Below, in pieces: positions 54,009-63,405 of a stretch of DNA of 64,000 bases. Source of the stretch: Streptomyces roseoviridis (GTDB taxonomy: Bacteria > Actinomycetota > Actinomycetes > Streptomycetales > Streptomycetaceae); the NCBI RefSeq assembly GCF_039535235.1, contig NZ_BAAAWU010000001.1, forward strand, positions 6,079,001-6,143,000, in the 5' to 3' direction. The translations under genes and the position numbers were made by a program. The notes under the pieces are model-generated. The model saw nothing but the letters and a program-made list of their open reading frames with translations, ran no database searches and had not been told where the DNA came from. Position 1 is the first letter of the stretch, and each line of letters starts with the position of its first letter.

Positions 54009-54569
54009 GTGCAGACCTCCGCCGTCACGGACCTGGCGCACACCCACGCCCGGCCGGTGCACTGGCTGGCCACCGCCACCGCGATGGCCGGAGTCGTCGC
54101 CCTCGCGGGCCTGCTGCAGCCGGGCCCGGCCGGCGCCACCGCCGCCCCCGCCCCGCTGCCCGCCCCCGACGCCGCCGCCGTCCGCTTTCCGCTGGAGTGC
54201 GGCGGAGCCCCCAGCAAGATCGCCCAGCGCGCGACCGGGGACCTGGACGGCGACGGAAACCCCGAGACCGTCGCAGTCGTACACTGCGAAGCCGGCTCCG
54301 GAACGCCGCCCAGCGGCATCTACGTCCTCACCCACGGCAAGGGCGGCGGCTCGCCCGCCGCACGGGTCGTGGCCACCCTCGTGGAGCCCTCCCAGCTGAA
54401 GACCGTCAGCGGCTTCGCCGTACGCGACGGAGCCGTGCGGGCCACGCTGCTCGGCTACTCCTCCCCGGACGTCCCCAGCTGCTGCCCCGACCAGAAAGAG
54501 CAGGTCATGTGGCACTGGAAGGGCGGAGCCTTCGTCCGCAGCGCCCAGGCAGAGGCCCGCGCGGTCTGA
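54009..54569 (+). CDS. Secreted conserved protein
   Basis: This is a 186-residue protein with a GTG start and AGGAGA eight bases upstream. A hydrophobic segment near residues 22-40 ending in PAGATAAPA acts as a signal peptide. The mature part has FG-GAP-like/calcium-binding GDLDGDGNPETV, and four cysteines (LECGG, VHCEAG, PSCCPDQK) that may form disulfides. It resembles small actinobacterial extracellular proteins of unknown function. It sits between trmI and the ferredoxin gene and converges on the latter. Confidence 0.7.
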   Translation: MQTSAVTDLAHTHARPVHWLATATAMAGVVALAGLLQPGPAGATAAPAPLPAPDAAAVRFPLECGGAPSKIAQRATGDLDGDGNPETVAVVHCEAGSGTPPSGIYVLTHGKGGGSPAARVVATLVEPSQLKTVSGFAVRDGAVRATLLGYSSPDVPSCCPDQKEQVMWHWKGGAFVRSAQAEARAV

Positions 54570-54602
54570 CCCGCCGGGCCCCGCGCCGCCGCCGTCGGGC
54601 CG

Positions 54603-54914
54603 TCACTCGGCGTCGGGGCCGTACACCTCCACGCCGTCACCGACCCGGCGCACATGGATGCAGTCGCCCGGGCACTCCTTCGCGGAATCCACCACGTCGC
54701 GCAGCAGCGGCAGCGGCACCGGCGTCGTCGCCCCCGGCTCCTGGAGCAGCTCGTCGTCCGCGCTCTTCACATAAGCGAGCCCGTCGATGTCGAGCTCGAA
54801 GACCTCCGGCGCGTACTGCACGCAGATCCCGTCCCCGGTGCACAGGTCCTGGTCGATCCAGACCTCCAGCGCCTCGTCGGCGCCCACGGCCGGGGCCTCG
54901 TTCTGCACGGTCAT
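54603..54914 (-). CDS. Ferredoxin (3Fe-4S/4Fe-4S type)
   Basis: This is a 103-residue acidic ferredoxin. The cluster cysteines are in DLCTGDGICVQYAP (C-x5-C) and AKECPGDCI. It transfers electrons to a partner such as a cytochrome P450 or another oxygenase, none of which lies nearby. The ATG at 54914 is used, but AGGAG lies only two bases before it, while the GTG at 54908 has a better eight-base spacing and may be the true start. It is a regular neighbour of arc in Streptomyces. Confidence 0.85.
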   Translation of the reverse strand: MTVQNEAPAVGADEALEVWIDQDLCTGDGICVQYAPEVFELDIDGLAYVKSADDELLQEPGATTPVPLPLLRDVVDSAKECPGDCIHVRRVGDGVEVYGPDAE

Positions 54915-55112
54915 ATCTCCTGCCGTTTCTGCGTCGCGCGGACAAGTCGGGCCAAGCCTGACGGGTGTTGACCACTCATGACGATACAACCGACCGCTTT
55001 TGCAATGACCGCCGGTGGGTATTTCCCTGGCGTGAGGGGAAGCGCAAGGGTGAAGATCGGACACACCTCGGAGTCTTTTTGATCTAGGGGTTTCAATCAC
55101 CACCCACCCAGG

Positions 55113-55118
55113 TAGGGT
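55113..55118 (+). promoter_or_regulatory. -10 box of arc/mpa
   Basis: TAGGGT lies 38 bases before the GTG, giving a leader of about 32 bases that includes a GGAGGAGGTGAGG ribosome site. Confidence 0.45.
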
Positions 55119-55156
55119 CAGGAAGCGTCCAGCTCCCCTTGGAGGAGGTGAGGACC

Positions 55157-56923
55157 GTGGCAGCCCACGACGACGACATCAACCGCGGCATCCGGCCGGG
55201 GCGGGGGTCTGAGGACCCCGCCGGCCAGGTTGCCTATCTCGAGCAGGAAATCGCCGTCCTGCGCCGCAAGCTCGCCGACTCTCCGCGTCACACGAGGATT
55301 CTCGAGGAGCGGATCGTCGAGCTGCAGACGAACCTGGCCGGTGTGTCCGCACAGAACGAGCGGCTCGCCAATACCCTCCGTGAGGCCCGCGACCAGATCG
55401 TGGCCCTCAAGGAGGAGGTCGACCGGCTCGCCCAGCCGCCGGCCGGCTTCGGTGTCTTTCTGCAGGCAAACGAGGACGGCACATGCGACATCTTCACCGG
55501 GGGCCGCAAGCTCCGGGTGAACGTCAGCCCCAGCGTCGAGCTCGACGAGCTCAAGCGGGGCCAGGAAGTCATGCTCAACGAGGCGCTCAACGTGGTCGAG
55601 GCCATGGAGTTCGAGCGCGCCGGGGACATCGTCACCCTCAAGGAGATCCTGGAGGACGGCGAGCGCGCCCTGGTGATCGGGCACACCGACGAGGAACGGG
55701 TGGTGCGGCTCGCCGAGCCCCTGCTGGACATCACCATCCGTCCCGGCGACGCCCTGCTCCTCGAGCCCAGGTCCGGCTACGTCTACGAAGTGGTCCCCAA
55801 GAGCGAGGTCGAAGAACTCGTCCTCGAAGAGGTCCCGGACGTCGACTACGACAAGATCGGCGGTCTGGGCAACCAGATCGAGCTGATCCGCGACGCGGTT
55901 GAGCTGCCCTACCTCTACCCGGACCTCTTTAAGGAGCACGAACTGCGGCCGCCGAAGGGCATCCTGCTCTACGGCCCGCCCGGCTGCGGCAAGACGCTGA
56001 TCGCGAAGGCCGTCGCCAACTCCCTTGCCAAGAAGGTCGCCGAGGTGACCGGCCAGCCCGCGGGGAAGTCCTACTTCCTCAACATCAAGGGCCCCGAGCT
56101 CCTCAACAAGTACGTCGGCGAGACCGAGCGGCACATCCGCCTGGTCTTCCAGCGAGCCCGGGAGAAGGCGAGCGAGGGCACTCCCGTCATCGTCTTCTTC
56201 GACGAGATGGAATCCCTCTTCCGCACCCGCGGATCCGGTGTCAGCTCGGACGTGGAGAACACCATCGTCCCGCAGCTGCTCGCCGAGATCGACGGCGTGG
56301 AGGGCCTGGAGAACGTCATCGTCATCGGCGCCTCCAACCGCGAGGACATGATCGACCCCGCGATCCTGAGGCCCGGCCGGCTCGACGTCAAGATCAAGAT
56401 CGAGCGTCCGGACGCCGAGGCGGCCAAGGACATCTTCGCCAAGTACCTGACCTCCTCGCTCCCGCTGCACGCCGACGACCTCGCCGAGCACAGCGGATCG
56501 AAGGAAGCCGCCGCCCACGCGATGATCCAGTCCGTGGTCGAGCAGATGTACGCCGAATCCGAGGAGAACCGCTTCCTCGAGGTGACGTACGCCAACGGCG
56601 ACAAGGAAGTCCTCTACTTCAAGGACTTCAACTCCGGCGCCATGATCCAGAACATCGTGGACCGGGCGAAGAAAATGGCCATCAAGGCATTCCTCGACCA
56701 CGACCAGAAGGGCATTCGCGTCTCCCACCTCCTCCAGGCCTGCGTGGACGAGTTCAAGGAGAACGAGGACCTTCCCAACACCACCAACCCCGACGACTGG
56801 GCCCGCATCTCCGGAAAGAAGGGCGAGCGGATCGTCTTCATCCGCACCCTCGTCACCGGAAAGCAGGGCGCGGACACCGGTCGCTCCATCGACACGGTGG
56901 CCAATACCGGTCAGTACCTGTAG
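55157..56923 (+). CDS. arc: Proteasome-associated AAA+ ATPase Arc/Mpa
   Basis: This is a 588-residue ring ATPase. An N-terminal coiled coil (about 25-95) captures Pup. Two OB folds follow, then the AAA+ domain with Walker A GPPGCGKT and Walker B VFFDEMES. The C-terminal GQYL is the proteasome-docking motif (penultimate Tyr). It unfolds pupylated proteins and passes them into the PrcA/PrcB core. The GTG at 55157 is used because a very strong ribosome site precedes it; a start 18 bases earlier is unlikely. It is separated from dop by 166 bases with a TAGGCT -10. Confidence 0.95.
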   Translation: MAAHDDDINRGIRPGRGSEDPAGQVAYLEQEIAVLRRKLADSPRHTRILEERIVELQTNLAGVSAQNERLANTLREARDQIVALKEEVDRLAQPPAGFGVFLQANEDGTCDIFTGGRKLRVNVSPSVELDELKRGQEVMLNEALNVVEAMEFERAGDIVTLKEILEDGERALVIGHTDEERVVRLAEPLLDITIRPGDALLLEPRSGYVYEVVPKSEVEELVLEEVPDVDYDKIGGLGNQIELIRDAVELPYLYPDLFKEHELRPPKGILLYGPPGCGKTLIAKAVANSLAKKVAEVTGQPAGKSYFLNIKGPELLNKYVGETERHIRLVFQRAREKASEGTPVIVFFDEMESLFRTRGSGVSSDVENTIVPQLLAEIDGVEGLENVIVIGASNREDMIDPAILRPGRLDVKIKIERPDAEAAKDIFAKYLTSSLPLHADDLAEHSGSKEAAAHAMIQSVVEQMYAESEENRFLEVTYANGDKEVLYFKDFNSGAMIQNIVDRAKKMAIKAFLDHDQKGIRVSHLLQACVDEFKENEDLPNTTNPDDWARISGKKGERIVFIRTLVTGKQGADTGRSIDTVANTGQYL

Positions 56924-57025
56924 GGACGCGGACCGGCTGCGGATGTCCGGAAAACGGGCATCCGCAGCCGTCGCTTTCCACTCAAAGATCCGTTTTTGAT
57001 CTCCCCGTACGTCCCGCGACCGATC

Positions 57026-57031
57026 TAGGCT
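57026..57031 (+). promoter_or_regulatory. -10 box of dop
   Basis: TAGGCT lies 58 bases before the ATG, so dop has its own leader with AAGGAGG and is not only read from arc. Confidence 0.4.
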
Positions 57032-57089
57032 CGTGGGTACCGCCGCACCACGCACTGTGCGGGGAGCGGCGCCGGGCAAGGAGGGCCGC

Positions 57090-58610
57090 ATGACCGTACG
57101 GCGAGTAATGGGCATCGAGACGGAGTACGGGATCTCCGTCCCGGGGCACCCCAACGCCAATGCCATGCTCACCTCGTCCCAGATCGTCAACGCCTACGCG
57201 GCGGCGATGCACCGGGCGCGCCGCGCCCGCTGGGACTTCGAGGAGGAGAACCCGCTGCGGGACGCCCGCGGCTTCGACCTCGCCCGCGAGGCCGCCGACT
57301 CCAGCCAGCTCACCGACGAGGACATCGGCCTCGCCAACGTCATCCTCACCAACGGCGCGCGGCTCTACGTGGACCACGCCCACCCCGAATACAGCGCCCC
57401 CGAGGTCACCAACCCCCGCGACGCCGTCCTGTGGGACAAGGCCGGCGAGCGGATCATGGCCGAGGCCGCCGAGCGGGCCGCCCAGCTCCCCGGCGCCCAG
57501 CCCATCCACCTGTACAAGAACAACACCGACAACAAGGGCGCGTCCTACGGCACCCACGAGAACTACCTGATGAAGCGGGAGACCCCCTTCTCGGACATCG
57601 TGCGCCACCTCACGCCCTTCTTCGTCTCCCGCCAGGTCGTCACCGGCGCCGGGCGCGTCGGCATCGGCCAGGACGGCCGGGAGCACGGCTTCCAGATCAG
57701 CCAGCGCGCCGACTACTTCGAGGTCGAGGTCGGCCTGGAGACCACCCTCAAGCGCCCCATCATCAACACCCGCGACGAGCCGCACGCCGACGCCGAGAAG
57801 TACCGCCGGCTGCACGTGATCATCGGGGACGCCAACCTCTCCGAGATCTCCACCTACCTCAAGCTGGGCACCACCGCGCTCGTCCTGTCGATGATCGAGG
57901 ACGCCTTCATCACCGTCGACCTCGCTGTCGACCAGCCCGTGCGCACCCTCCACCACGTCTCCCACGACCCGGACCTCCAGTACCTGATCACGCTCCGCAG
58001 CGGCCGGACACTCACCGCGGTGCAGCTCCAGATGGAGTACTTCGAGCTGGCCAGGAAGTACGTGGACGAGCGCTACGGCACGGACGCCGACGAACAGACC
58101 AGGGACGTCCTCAGCCGCTGGGAGGACACCCTGAACCGGCTGGAGAACGATCCGATGAGCCTGGCCGGCGAGCTCGACTGGATCGCCAAGCGGGAGCTCA
58201 TGGAGGGCTACCGCCGCCGCGACGGCCTGGACTGGGACGCCGCCCGGCTGCACCTGGTGGACCTCCAGTACGCGGACGTGCGCCCCGACAAGGGCCTGTA
58301 CAACCGTCTGGCGGCCCGCGGGCGCATGAAGCGCCTCCTGGACGAGAGCGCGGTGGAACGGGCCGAGACGAGCCCGCCTGAGGACACCAGGGCCTATTTC
58401 CGCGGCCGCTGCCTGGAGCAGTACGCCGACGACGTGGCCGCCGCCTCCTGGGACTCGGTCATCTTCGACCTGCCGGGCCGCGACTCGCTCCAGCGGGTGC
58501 CGACCCTCGAACCCCTGCGGGGTACCCGGAACCACGTCAAGGAACTCCTCGACCGCTGCAGGACGGCGGAAGAACTGGTCCGCGTCCTTTCCGGCGGCGG
58601 AGGCGGCTGA
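57090..58610 (+). CDS. dop: Deamidase/depupylase Dop
   Basis: This 506-residue carboxylate-amine ligase-fold protein is homologous to PafA. It begins [13 protein letters not shown] with the nucleotide/metal residues. It has FKN-like [20 protein letters not shown] and [13 protein letters not shown]. The Dop-loop region after [11 protein letters not shown] distinguishes it from the ligase. Dop removes Pup from proteins and, when Pup ends in Gln, deamidates it. Here pup already ends in Glu, so depupylation is the main expected activity. AAGGAGG precedes the ATG at 57090. The frame from 57033 is not used. Confidence 0.94.
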   Translation: MTVRRVMGIETEYGISVPGHPNANAMLTSSQIVNAYAAAMHRARRARWDFEEENPLRDARGFDLAREAADSSQLTDEDIGLANVILTNGARLYVDHAHPEYSAPEVTNPRDAVLWDKAGERIMAEAAERAAQLPGAQPIHLYKNNTDNKGASYGTHENYLMKRETPFSDIVRHLTPFFVSRQVVTGAGRVGIGQDGREHGFQISQRADYFEVEVGLETTLKRPIINTRDEPHADAEKYRRLHVIIGDANLSEISTYLKLGTTALVLSMIEDAFITVDLAVDQPVRTLHHVSHDPDLQYLITLRSGRTLTAVQLQMEYFELARKYVDERYGTDADEQTRDVLSRWEDTLNRLENDPMSLAGELDWIAKRELMEGYRRRDGLDWDAARLHLVDLQYADVRPDKGLYNRLAARGRMKRLLDESAVERAETSPPEDTRAYFRGRCLEQYADDVAAASWDSVIFDLPGRDSLQRVPTLEPLRGTRNHVKELLDRCRTAEELVRVLSGGGGG

Positions 58611-58689
58611 AATGGCCGGGCACTGGGAATCATGCAAGCAGTGCCCGGACGTTTGTCGAAACTACGGGGCCGATGTCAGTCCCGGCTTG

Positions 58690-58695
58690 TAGGGT
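58690..58695 (+). promoter_or_regulatory. -10 box of pup
   Basis: TAGGGT lies 76 bases before the pup ATG. No clear -35 was found. The 161-base gap between dop and pup has no other feature. Confidence 0.4.
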
Positions 58696-58771
58696 CTGAT
58701 CTTGTACGGACATCTCGTAGGACGTCCGGTACAGACCCAACCGAGCGGGCCGATTCGAGCGGGGTGAGGAT

Positions 58772-58984
58772 ATGGCGACCAAGGACACCGGCGGCGGACA
58801 GCAGAAGGCGACGCGTTCCACGGAGGAGGTCGAGGAGACCACCACGGAGGCGAGCTCCGACCTCAAGGAACGCCAGGAGAAGCTGAGCGACGACGTCGAC
58901 TCCGTCCTGGACGAGATCGACGACGTCCTGGAGGAGAACGCCGAGGACTTCGTGCGGTCCTTCGTGCAGAAGGGCGGCGAGTAG
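58772..58984 (+). CDS. pup: Prokaryotic ubiquitin-like protein Pup
   Basis: This 70-residue, mostly disordered acidic protein has the C-terminal half conserved: LSDDVDSVLDEIDDVLEENAED (key residues only), then FVRSFVQKGGE. The helix-forming SDLKERQEK region binds the Arc coiled coil. The C-terminus is GGE, so the residue ligated to lysines by PafA is already a glutamate and needs no deamidation. It is followed by prcB 160 bases later. GGTGAGG precedes the ATG. Confidence 0.95.
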   Translation: MATKDTGGGQQKATRSTEEVEETTTEASSDLKERQEKLSDDVDSVLDEIDDVLEENAEDFVRSFVQKGGE

Positions 58985-59144
58985 CCGCCCCGGCGAGCCT
59001 GTCGCCCTCCGTCCCCGGAGCCCCGGAAAAGCCGTGGGCCCGGGGACGGATGACAGGCGGTGGCACGGGTAAGGTCCGTGCACAGTACGCAAGATCGGCC
59101 CGTGCGTCCCACGGCGGGCCGTCGTTCCCATCGGAAGGAATCGC

Positions 59145-59984
59145 GTGGAAGCGAACCCTCGTAGCATCGGGCGTCTGCCGGCGGCCTTCCTGACGCCGGG
59201 CTCGTCCTCGTTCATGGACTTCCTTGCCGACCACTCGCCCGGCCTGCTCCCGGGGAACCGGAAGCTCCCCGAGGGGATCGTGGAGGCACCGCACGGGACG
59301 ACCATCGTCGCCGCGACCTTCCCCGGCGGCGTCGTGCTCGCCGGCGACCGGCGGGCGACCATGGGGAACATGATCGCGCAGCGGGACATCGAGAAGGTGT
59401 TCCCGGCCGACGAGTACTCCGCGGTGGGCATCGCCGGCACGGCCGGTCTCGCCGTGGAGATGGTCAAGCTGTTCCAGCTGGAGCTGGAGCACTTCGAGAA
59501 GGTGGAGGGCGCGACGCTCTCCCTGGAGGGCAAGGCCAACCGCCTGTCCACGATGATCCGCAGCAACCTCGGCATGGCCATGCAGGGCCTGGCCGTCGTC
59601 CCGCTCTTCGCGGGCTGGGACGAGGGCAAGGAGAAGGGCCGGATCTTCTCCTACGACGTGACTGGCGGCCGCTCCGAGGAGCACGGCTACGCGGCCACCG
59701 GCTCGGGCTCGATCTTCGCGCGCGGGGCGATGAAGAAGCTCTACCGGGAGGACCTGACCGAGCAGCAGGCCACCACGCTGGTCGTCCAGGCGCTGTACGA
59801 CGCGGCGGACGACGACTCGGCGACCGGCGGACCCGACATGGCCCGCAGGATCTTCCCGATCGTCACCGTCATCACGGACGAGGGCTTCCGCCGGCTCAGC
59901 GAGGCGGAGTCCTCCGAGCTGGCCAGGTCCGTCACCGAGCGGCGGCTCGAGCAGCCCGACGGCCCGCGCGCCGCGCTGCTCTGA
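59145..59984 (+). CDS. prcB: 20S proteasome beta subunit
   Basis: This 279-residue precursor has a 51-residue propeptide ending APHG, and the mature catalytic N-terminus is Thr52 ([12 protein letters not shown]). The catalytic Lys/Asp region includes GDRRATMGN. Autocatalytic cleavage exposes the threonine nucleophile in the assembled 28-mer. GTG start with GGAAGGAA upstream. It is coupled closely to prcA (53-base gap). It is the degradative core for pupylated substrates. Confidence 0.95.
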   Translation: MEANPRSIGRLPAAFLTPGSSSFMDFLADHSPGLLPGNRKLPEGIVEAPHGTTIVAATFPGGVVLAGDRRATMGNMIAQRDIEKVFPADEYSAVGIAGTAGLAVEMVKLFQLELEHFEKVEGATLSLEGKANRLSTMIRSNLGMAMQGLAVVPLFAGWDEGKEKGRIFSYDVTGGRSEEHGYAATGSGSIFARGAMKKLYREDLTEQQATTLVVQALYDAADDDSATGGPDMARRIFPIVTVITDEGFRRLSEAESSELARSVTERRLEQPDGPRAALL

Positions 59985-60037
59985 CCGCTCGTCGCCCGTA
60001 GAAGCCCTTCAGACCGGAAGAAAGGGACGGATAGCCG

Positions 60038-60790
60038 GTGTCTACGCCGTTCTATGTCTCACCCCAGCAGGCCATGGCCGACCGGGCGGAGTACGCCCGC
60101 AAGGGCATCGCCCGCGGCCGCAGCCTGGTGGTCCTCCAGTACGCCGACGGCATCGTCTTCGTCGGCGAGAACCCGTCCCGCGCGCTGCACAAGTTCAGCG
60201 AGATCTACGACCGGATCGGCTTCGCCGCCGCCGGCAAGTACAACGAGTACGAGAACCTGCGGATCGGCGGTGTGCGCTACGCCGACCTGCGCGGCTACAC
60301 CTACGACCGTGACGACGTCACCGCCCGCGGTCTGGCCAACGTGTACGCGCAGACCCTCGGCACGATCTTCTCCAGCGCGGGCGAGAAGCCCTACGAGGTG
60401 GAGCTGGTCGTCGCCGAGGTCGGCACGGAGCCGGCGGGCGACCAGATCTACCGGCTGCCGCACGACGGCTCGATCGTGGACGAGCACGGCTCGGTCGCGG
60501 TCGGCGGCAACGCGGAGCAGATCAGCTCCTTCCTGGACCAGCGGCACCGTGACGGGATGTCGCTGGCGGAGGCGCTGAAGCTGGCGGTGCAGGCGCTGTC
60601 GCGGGACACCAACGGCAGTGAGCGGGAGATCCCCGCGGAGCGCCTGGAGGTCGCGGTCCTGGACCGGACCCGCCCGCAGCAGCGCAAGTTCAAGCGGATC
60701 GTGGGCCGGCAGCTGAAGCGGCTCCTCGAGGCGGACGACGCGGCGGTCGCGAAGACGGACGACCCGTCCGACGAGGTCGCGGACGAGTAG
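60038..60790 (+). CDS. prcA: 20S proteasome alpha subunit
   Basis: This 250-residue protein has the proteasome alpha N-terminal gate segment ([22 protein letters not shown]) and the fold that forms the outer rings. The start is a GTG with GGGACGGATAGCC upstream. The pocket between alpha subunits receives the C-terminal Gln-Tyr-Leu of Arc. It is expressed with prcB. Confidence 0.94.
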   Translation: MSTPFYVSPQQAMADRAEYARKGIARGRSLVVLQYADGIVFVGENPSRALHKFSEIYDRIGFAAAGKYNEYENLRIGGVRYADLRGYTYDRDDVTARGLANVYAQTLGTIFSSAGEKPYEVELVVAEVGTEPAGDQIYRLPHDGSIVDEHGSVAVGGNAEQISSFLDQRHRDGMSLAEALKLAVQALSRDTNGSEREIPAERLEVAVLDRTRPQQRKFKRIVGRQLKRLLEADDAAVAKTDDPSDEVADE

Positions 60791-60847
60791 TCCGGACCGC
60801 ATCGGTACCGCGTCCGTACGGGACGCGGTCCGTCACACCGTACGAGG

Positions 60848-60883
60848 AGGGCCCCGGAGCCGCAGGCGCGGTTCCGGGGCCCT
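60848..60883. terminator. Bidirectional terminator after prcA
   Basis: AGGGCCCCGGAGCCGC and GCGGTTCCGGGGCCCT form a 16-bp stem with one G-T pair and a 4-base loop, then TCCGCG. A smaller hairpin ACCGCGTCC/GGACGCGGT (60807-60829) precedes it. It isolates the proteasome genes from the convergent lacI-type gene. Confidence 0.8.
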
Positions 60884-60909
60884 TCCGCGTGCCCGGAGGC
60901 GCGACCGGG

Positions 60910-61932
60910 TCAGGCCGGGGCGGGGCCGGAGGAGCCCCGGACCACCAGCTCGACGGGGAGCTCGGCCGGTGCGGGCCGTTCGCCGGCGAGGACGGCCAGG
61001 AGCGCTTCCATGCCGCGCCGGCCGAAGTCCTCGGCGGGCAGCCGGACGGTGGTGAGTTCCGGTTCGACGGCGGTGGCGAGGCCCATGTCGTCGAAACCGG
61101 TGACGGACAGGTCCTCCGGGACGCGCAGCCCGAGGCGCCGTGCGGCCTTGCACACGCCGGCCGCGATGATGTCGTCGTCGCAGATCACGGCCGTGGGCCG
61201 GGGGCCGGGTGCGGCCAGCGCCCGACCGGCGGCCTCCGTGGCGCCGGCGACGTTCAGCGGGGCCCGTTCGGTGCGCAGAGCGGCGCCGGAGCCGTGGAGG
61301 GCGTCGGCCAGTGCGGCGGCGCGGACGTCGAAGGTCCAGGAGGGGACCGCGGAGGCCAGGTGCAGGAAGCGGCGGTGGCCGAGGCCGAGCAGGTGGCCGG
61401 TGACGTGCCGCATGCCGTCGGCGACGTCCAGGTTGACGTGCGCGGCGGCGCCGGGGCCGTCCGGGTCGCTGTCGAGCATGACGAGCGGCAGGTCGCTGCC
61501 CTGGAAGGCCTTCAGGGCGTCCGTGGCCATGGAGGAGGCCAGGACGCCGTCGAGGGCCGCCTGGGCGGAGGCGAAGGGGTCCCTGGCCGGGCCGATGCCA
61601 TCGGGCGAGGGATAGAGGACCACGCCGAAACCGTGCCGCGCGGCCACGGCGGCGGCGCCGGTGTAGACGTGGGCGAAGAACTCGTTGGTCAGGGCCGGGA
61701 CGACCAGCAGGGCCGTGCGCGTGCGGCCGAGCCGCAGATTGCGGGCGGCGAGGTTGGGCCGGTAGCCGAGCTCGCCCGCGGCGGCGCGCACGGCCGCGGC
61801 GGTGCGCTCGGACACGCGGCCGCGCCACTTGCCGCCGAACACCAGGGAGACCGTGGCCTGCGAGACGCCGGCGACGCGGGCGACGTCGCGGCTGGTGGGG
61901 CGGCCCGCGCCGGCGGCTTCCGGGGTGTGCAC
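60910..61932 (-). CDS. LacI-family transcriptional regulator
   Basis: This is a 340-residue regulator. The N-terminal HTH (TSRDVARVAGVSQATVSLVF) is followed by the hinge and a periplasmic-binding-protein-like ligand domain (TRTALLVVPALTNEFF, AVICDDDIIAAGVCKAARRLG, GFDDMGLATAVEPELTTV). The ligand is probably a sugar or nucleoside. GTG at 61932 with GGAGG six bases upstream. It diverges from an MFS transporter, which is most likely its target. A perfect-spacing operator candidate lies between them. Confidence 0.88.
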   Translation of the reverse strand: MHTPEAAGAGRPTSRDVARVAGVSQATVSLVFGGKWRGRVSERTAAAVRAAAGELGYRPNLAARNLRLGRTRTALLVVPALTNEFFAHVYTGAAAVAARHGFGVVLYPSPDGIGPARDPFASAQAALDGVLASSMATDALKAFQGSDLPLVMLDSDPDGPGAAAHVNLDVADGMRHVTGHLLGLGHRRFLHLASAVPSWTFDVRAAALADALHGSGAALRTERAPLNVAGATEAAGRALAAPGPRPTAVICDDDIIAAGVCKAARRLGLRVPEDLSVTGFDDMGLATAVEPELTTVRLPAEDFGRRGMEALLAVLAGERPAPAELPVELVVRGSSGPAPA

Positions 61933-62020
61933 TCGTAACCTCCGCGGCGGCTGTCTGCTGGTCCGGTCTCGCGCCGGGTGGACCGGCGCCTGGACGTCAT
62001 GGTACGTATGACCTCCACAC

Positions 62021-62034
62021 GTTATACGTAAAAC
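62021..62034. promoter_or_regulatory. LacI-type operator candidate
   Basis: GTTATACGTAAAAC is an almost perfect palindrome around TACGTA (arms GTT and AAC). A second TACGTA occurs 22 bases upstream at 62003-62008. The sites are between the divergent lacI-type and MFS genes. Confidence 0.5.
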
Positions 62035-62064
62035 CTCGGGCGGACGCCCCGGGAGGGAGACGAC

Positions 62065-63396
62065 ATGGCCACCGAGGCCACGGCGAACGGCGGCTATCTC
62101 GACATCCTGCGCGCGCCCCACGCGGCACGCCTGCTCACCGGAACCCTCGTCGGCCGCCTCCCCAACGGCACCGGCCCCATCGCCATCACCGTCTTCACCC
62201 GCGCCGAAGGCGGCAGCTACAGCCTCGCCGGCGGCCTCATCGCCGCCTACGGAGTCGCCACCGCCATCGGCCAGCCGCTCCTCGGCCGCGCCGTCGACCT
62301 CAAGGGCCAGCCCCGCATCCAGCTGCCCGCCGCCGTCGTCTCGGCCCTCGGCATGGCCGCACTGGCCCTCACCGGCATCGGCAACCTGCTCCTCGCCTAC
62401 GCCGCCGTCCTGGTCGCCGGCCTCTTCACCCCGCCCCTCGAAGGCGGCCTGCGGGCGCTCTGGCCGAGCGTCCTGGGCCGCGAGGACCGGGTCCACCGCG
62501 CGTACGCCATGGACGCCGTCGCCCAGGAGGTCATGTTCACCGTCGGACCGCTGCTCCTGACGCTCCTGGTGGCCCTCTGGTCGCCCGCCTCCGCGCTGGT
62601 GGTCATCAACCTCCTCGGCGTCCTCGGCGCCCTGTCCGTGGTGCTCTCCGAGCCCTCCCGCACCTGGCGCTCGGCGCCCCGCGAGGCCCACTGGCTCGGC
62701 GCCCTGCGCTCGCCCGGCCTGCTCGCCCTGCTGGCCTGCTTCTTCTTCGTCGGGCTCGCCCTCGGCTCCATCACGGTCGCCGGAGTCGCCTACGCCGACG
62801 ACCGCGGCGACGAGGCCGTCTACGGCTGGCTGATGGCCGCCCTCGGGCTCGGCGCCCTCGTCGGCGGCGTCGCCTACGGAGCCCGCCGGTGGGCCGGGCC
62901 GCCCGAGCGGCGCCTGCGGGTCCTGGTGCTGCTGCTCGCGGTCTGCTACCTGCCGCTGACGCTCGTCCCCGGCCCGGTCGCCATGACCGCGCTCGCGGCC
63001 CTCGCCGGCGTCTTCCTGGCCCCCGCCATCGCCTGCGCCTTCATCGTCGTCGACCGCCACGCCCCCAGCGGCACCGTGACCGAGGCCTTCTCCTGGCTCG
63101 TCACCACCTTCGGCGTCGGCGCGGCCCTCGGCTCGGCCGTCTCCGGACCCGCCGTCGAACTGGCCGGGACCCCCGCCGGTTTCGCCGTGGCCGGCGCCGG
63201 AGGCTTCGTCGCCTTCCTCGTGCTCCTCGCCACCGGCCGCGTCCTCGGGCCGCCCGTGACCCCGCGACACGCCGTCGGCGGGGGCGCGGCGAGCGACGGC
63301 GCCGCCGCCGGGCGGACCGAAAAGAACACGCGCTCATCGGAAAATGATCGAAACGGGGCCGTCGAACCCGGTTTCAGCACAGGCTCTCAGGCGTAA
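62065..63396 (+). CDS. MFS transporter
   Basis: This 443-residue protein has about 12 membrane helices and a long hydrophilic C-terminal tail. It matches the major facilitator superfamily (GRLPNGTGPIAIT, AIGQPLLGRAVDLKG as the A-like motif). The substrate is unknown; a sugar or drug efflux role cannot be chosen. It is divergent from the lacI-type regulator. Its 3' end is nine bases before the pafA start and contains the pafA promoter. Confidence 0.85.
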   Translation: MATEATANGGYLDILRAPHAARLLTGTLVGRLPNGTGPIAITVFTRAEGGSYSLAGGLIAAYGVATAIGQPLLGRAVDLKGQPRIQLPAAVVSALGMAALALTGIGNLLLAYAAVLVAGLFTPPLEGGLRALWPSVLGREDRVHRAYAMDAVAQEVMFTVGPLLLTLLVALWSPASALVVINLLGVLGALSVVLSEPSRTWRSAPREAHWLGALRSPGLLALLACFFFVGLALGSITVAGVAYADDRGDEAVYGWLMAALGLGALVGGVAYGARRWAGPPERRLRVLVLLLAVCYLPLTLVPGPVAMTALAALAGVFLAPAIACAFIVVDRHAPSGTVTEAFSWLVTTFGVGAALGSAVSGPAVELAGTPAGFAVAGAGGFVAFLVLLATGRVLGPPVTPRHAVGGGAASDGAAAGRTEKNTRSSENDRNGAVEPGFSTGSQA

Positions 63397-63399
63397 TGT
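63371..63399 (+). promoter_or_regulatory. pafA promoter inside the MFS gene 3' end, leaderless
   Basis: GTTTCA (63371-63376) and TAATGT (63394-63399) have a 17-base spacer. Transcription should start at about 63406, the first base of the pafA ATG. Confidence 0.5.
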
Positions 63400-63405
63400 T
63401 CAGAC

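Noticed and set aside
57033-57089. N-terminal extension of Dop
   Set aside because: The extra residues have no similarity to Dop and the AAGGAGG ribosome site favours the ATG at 57090.
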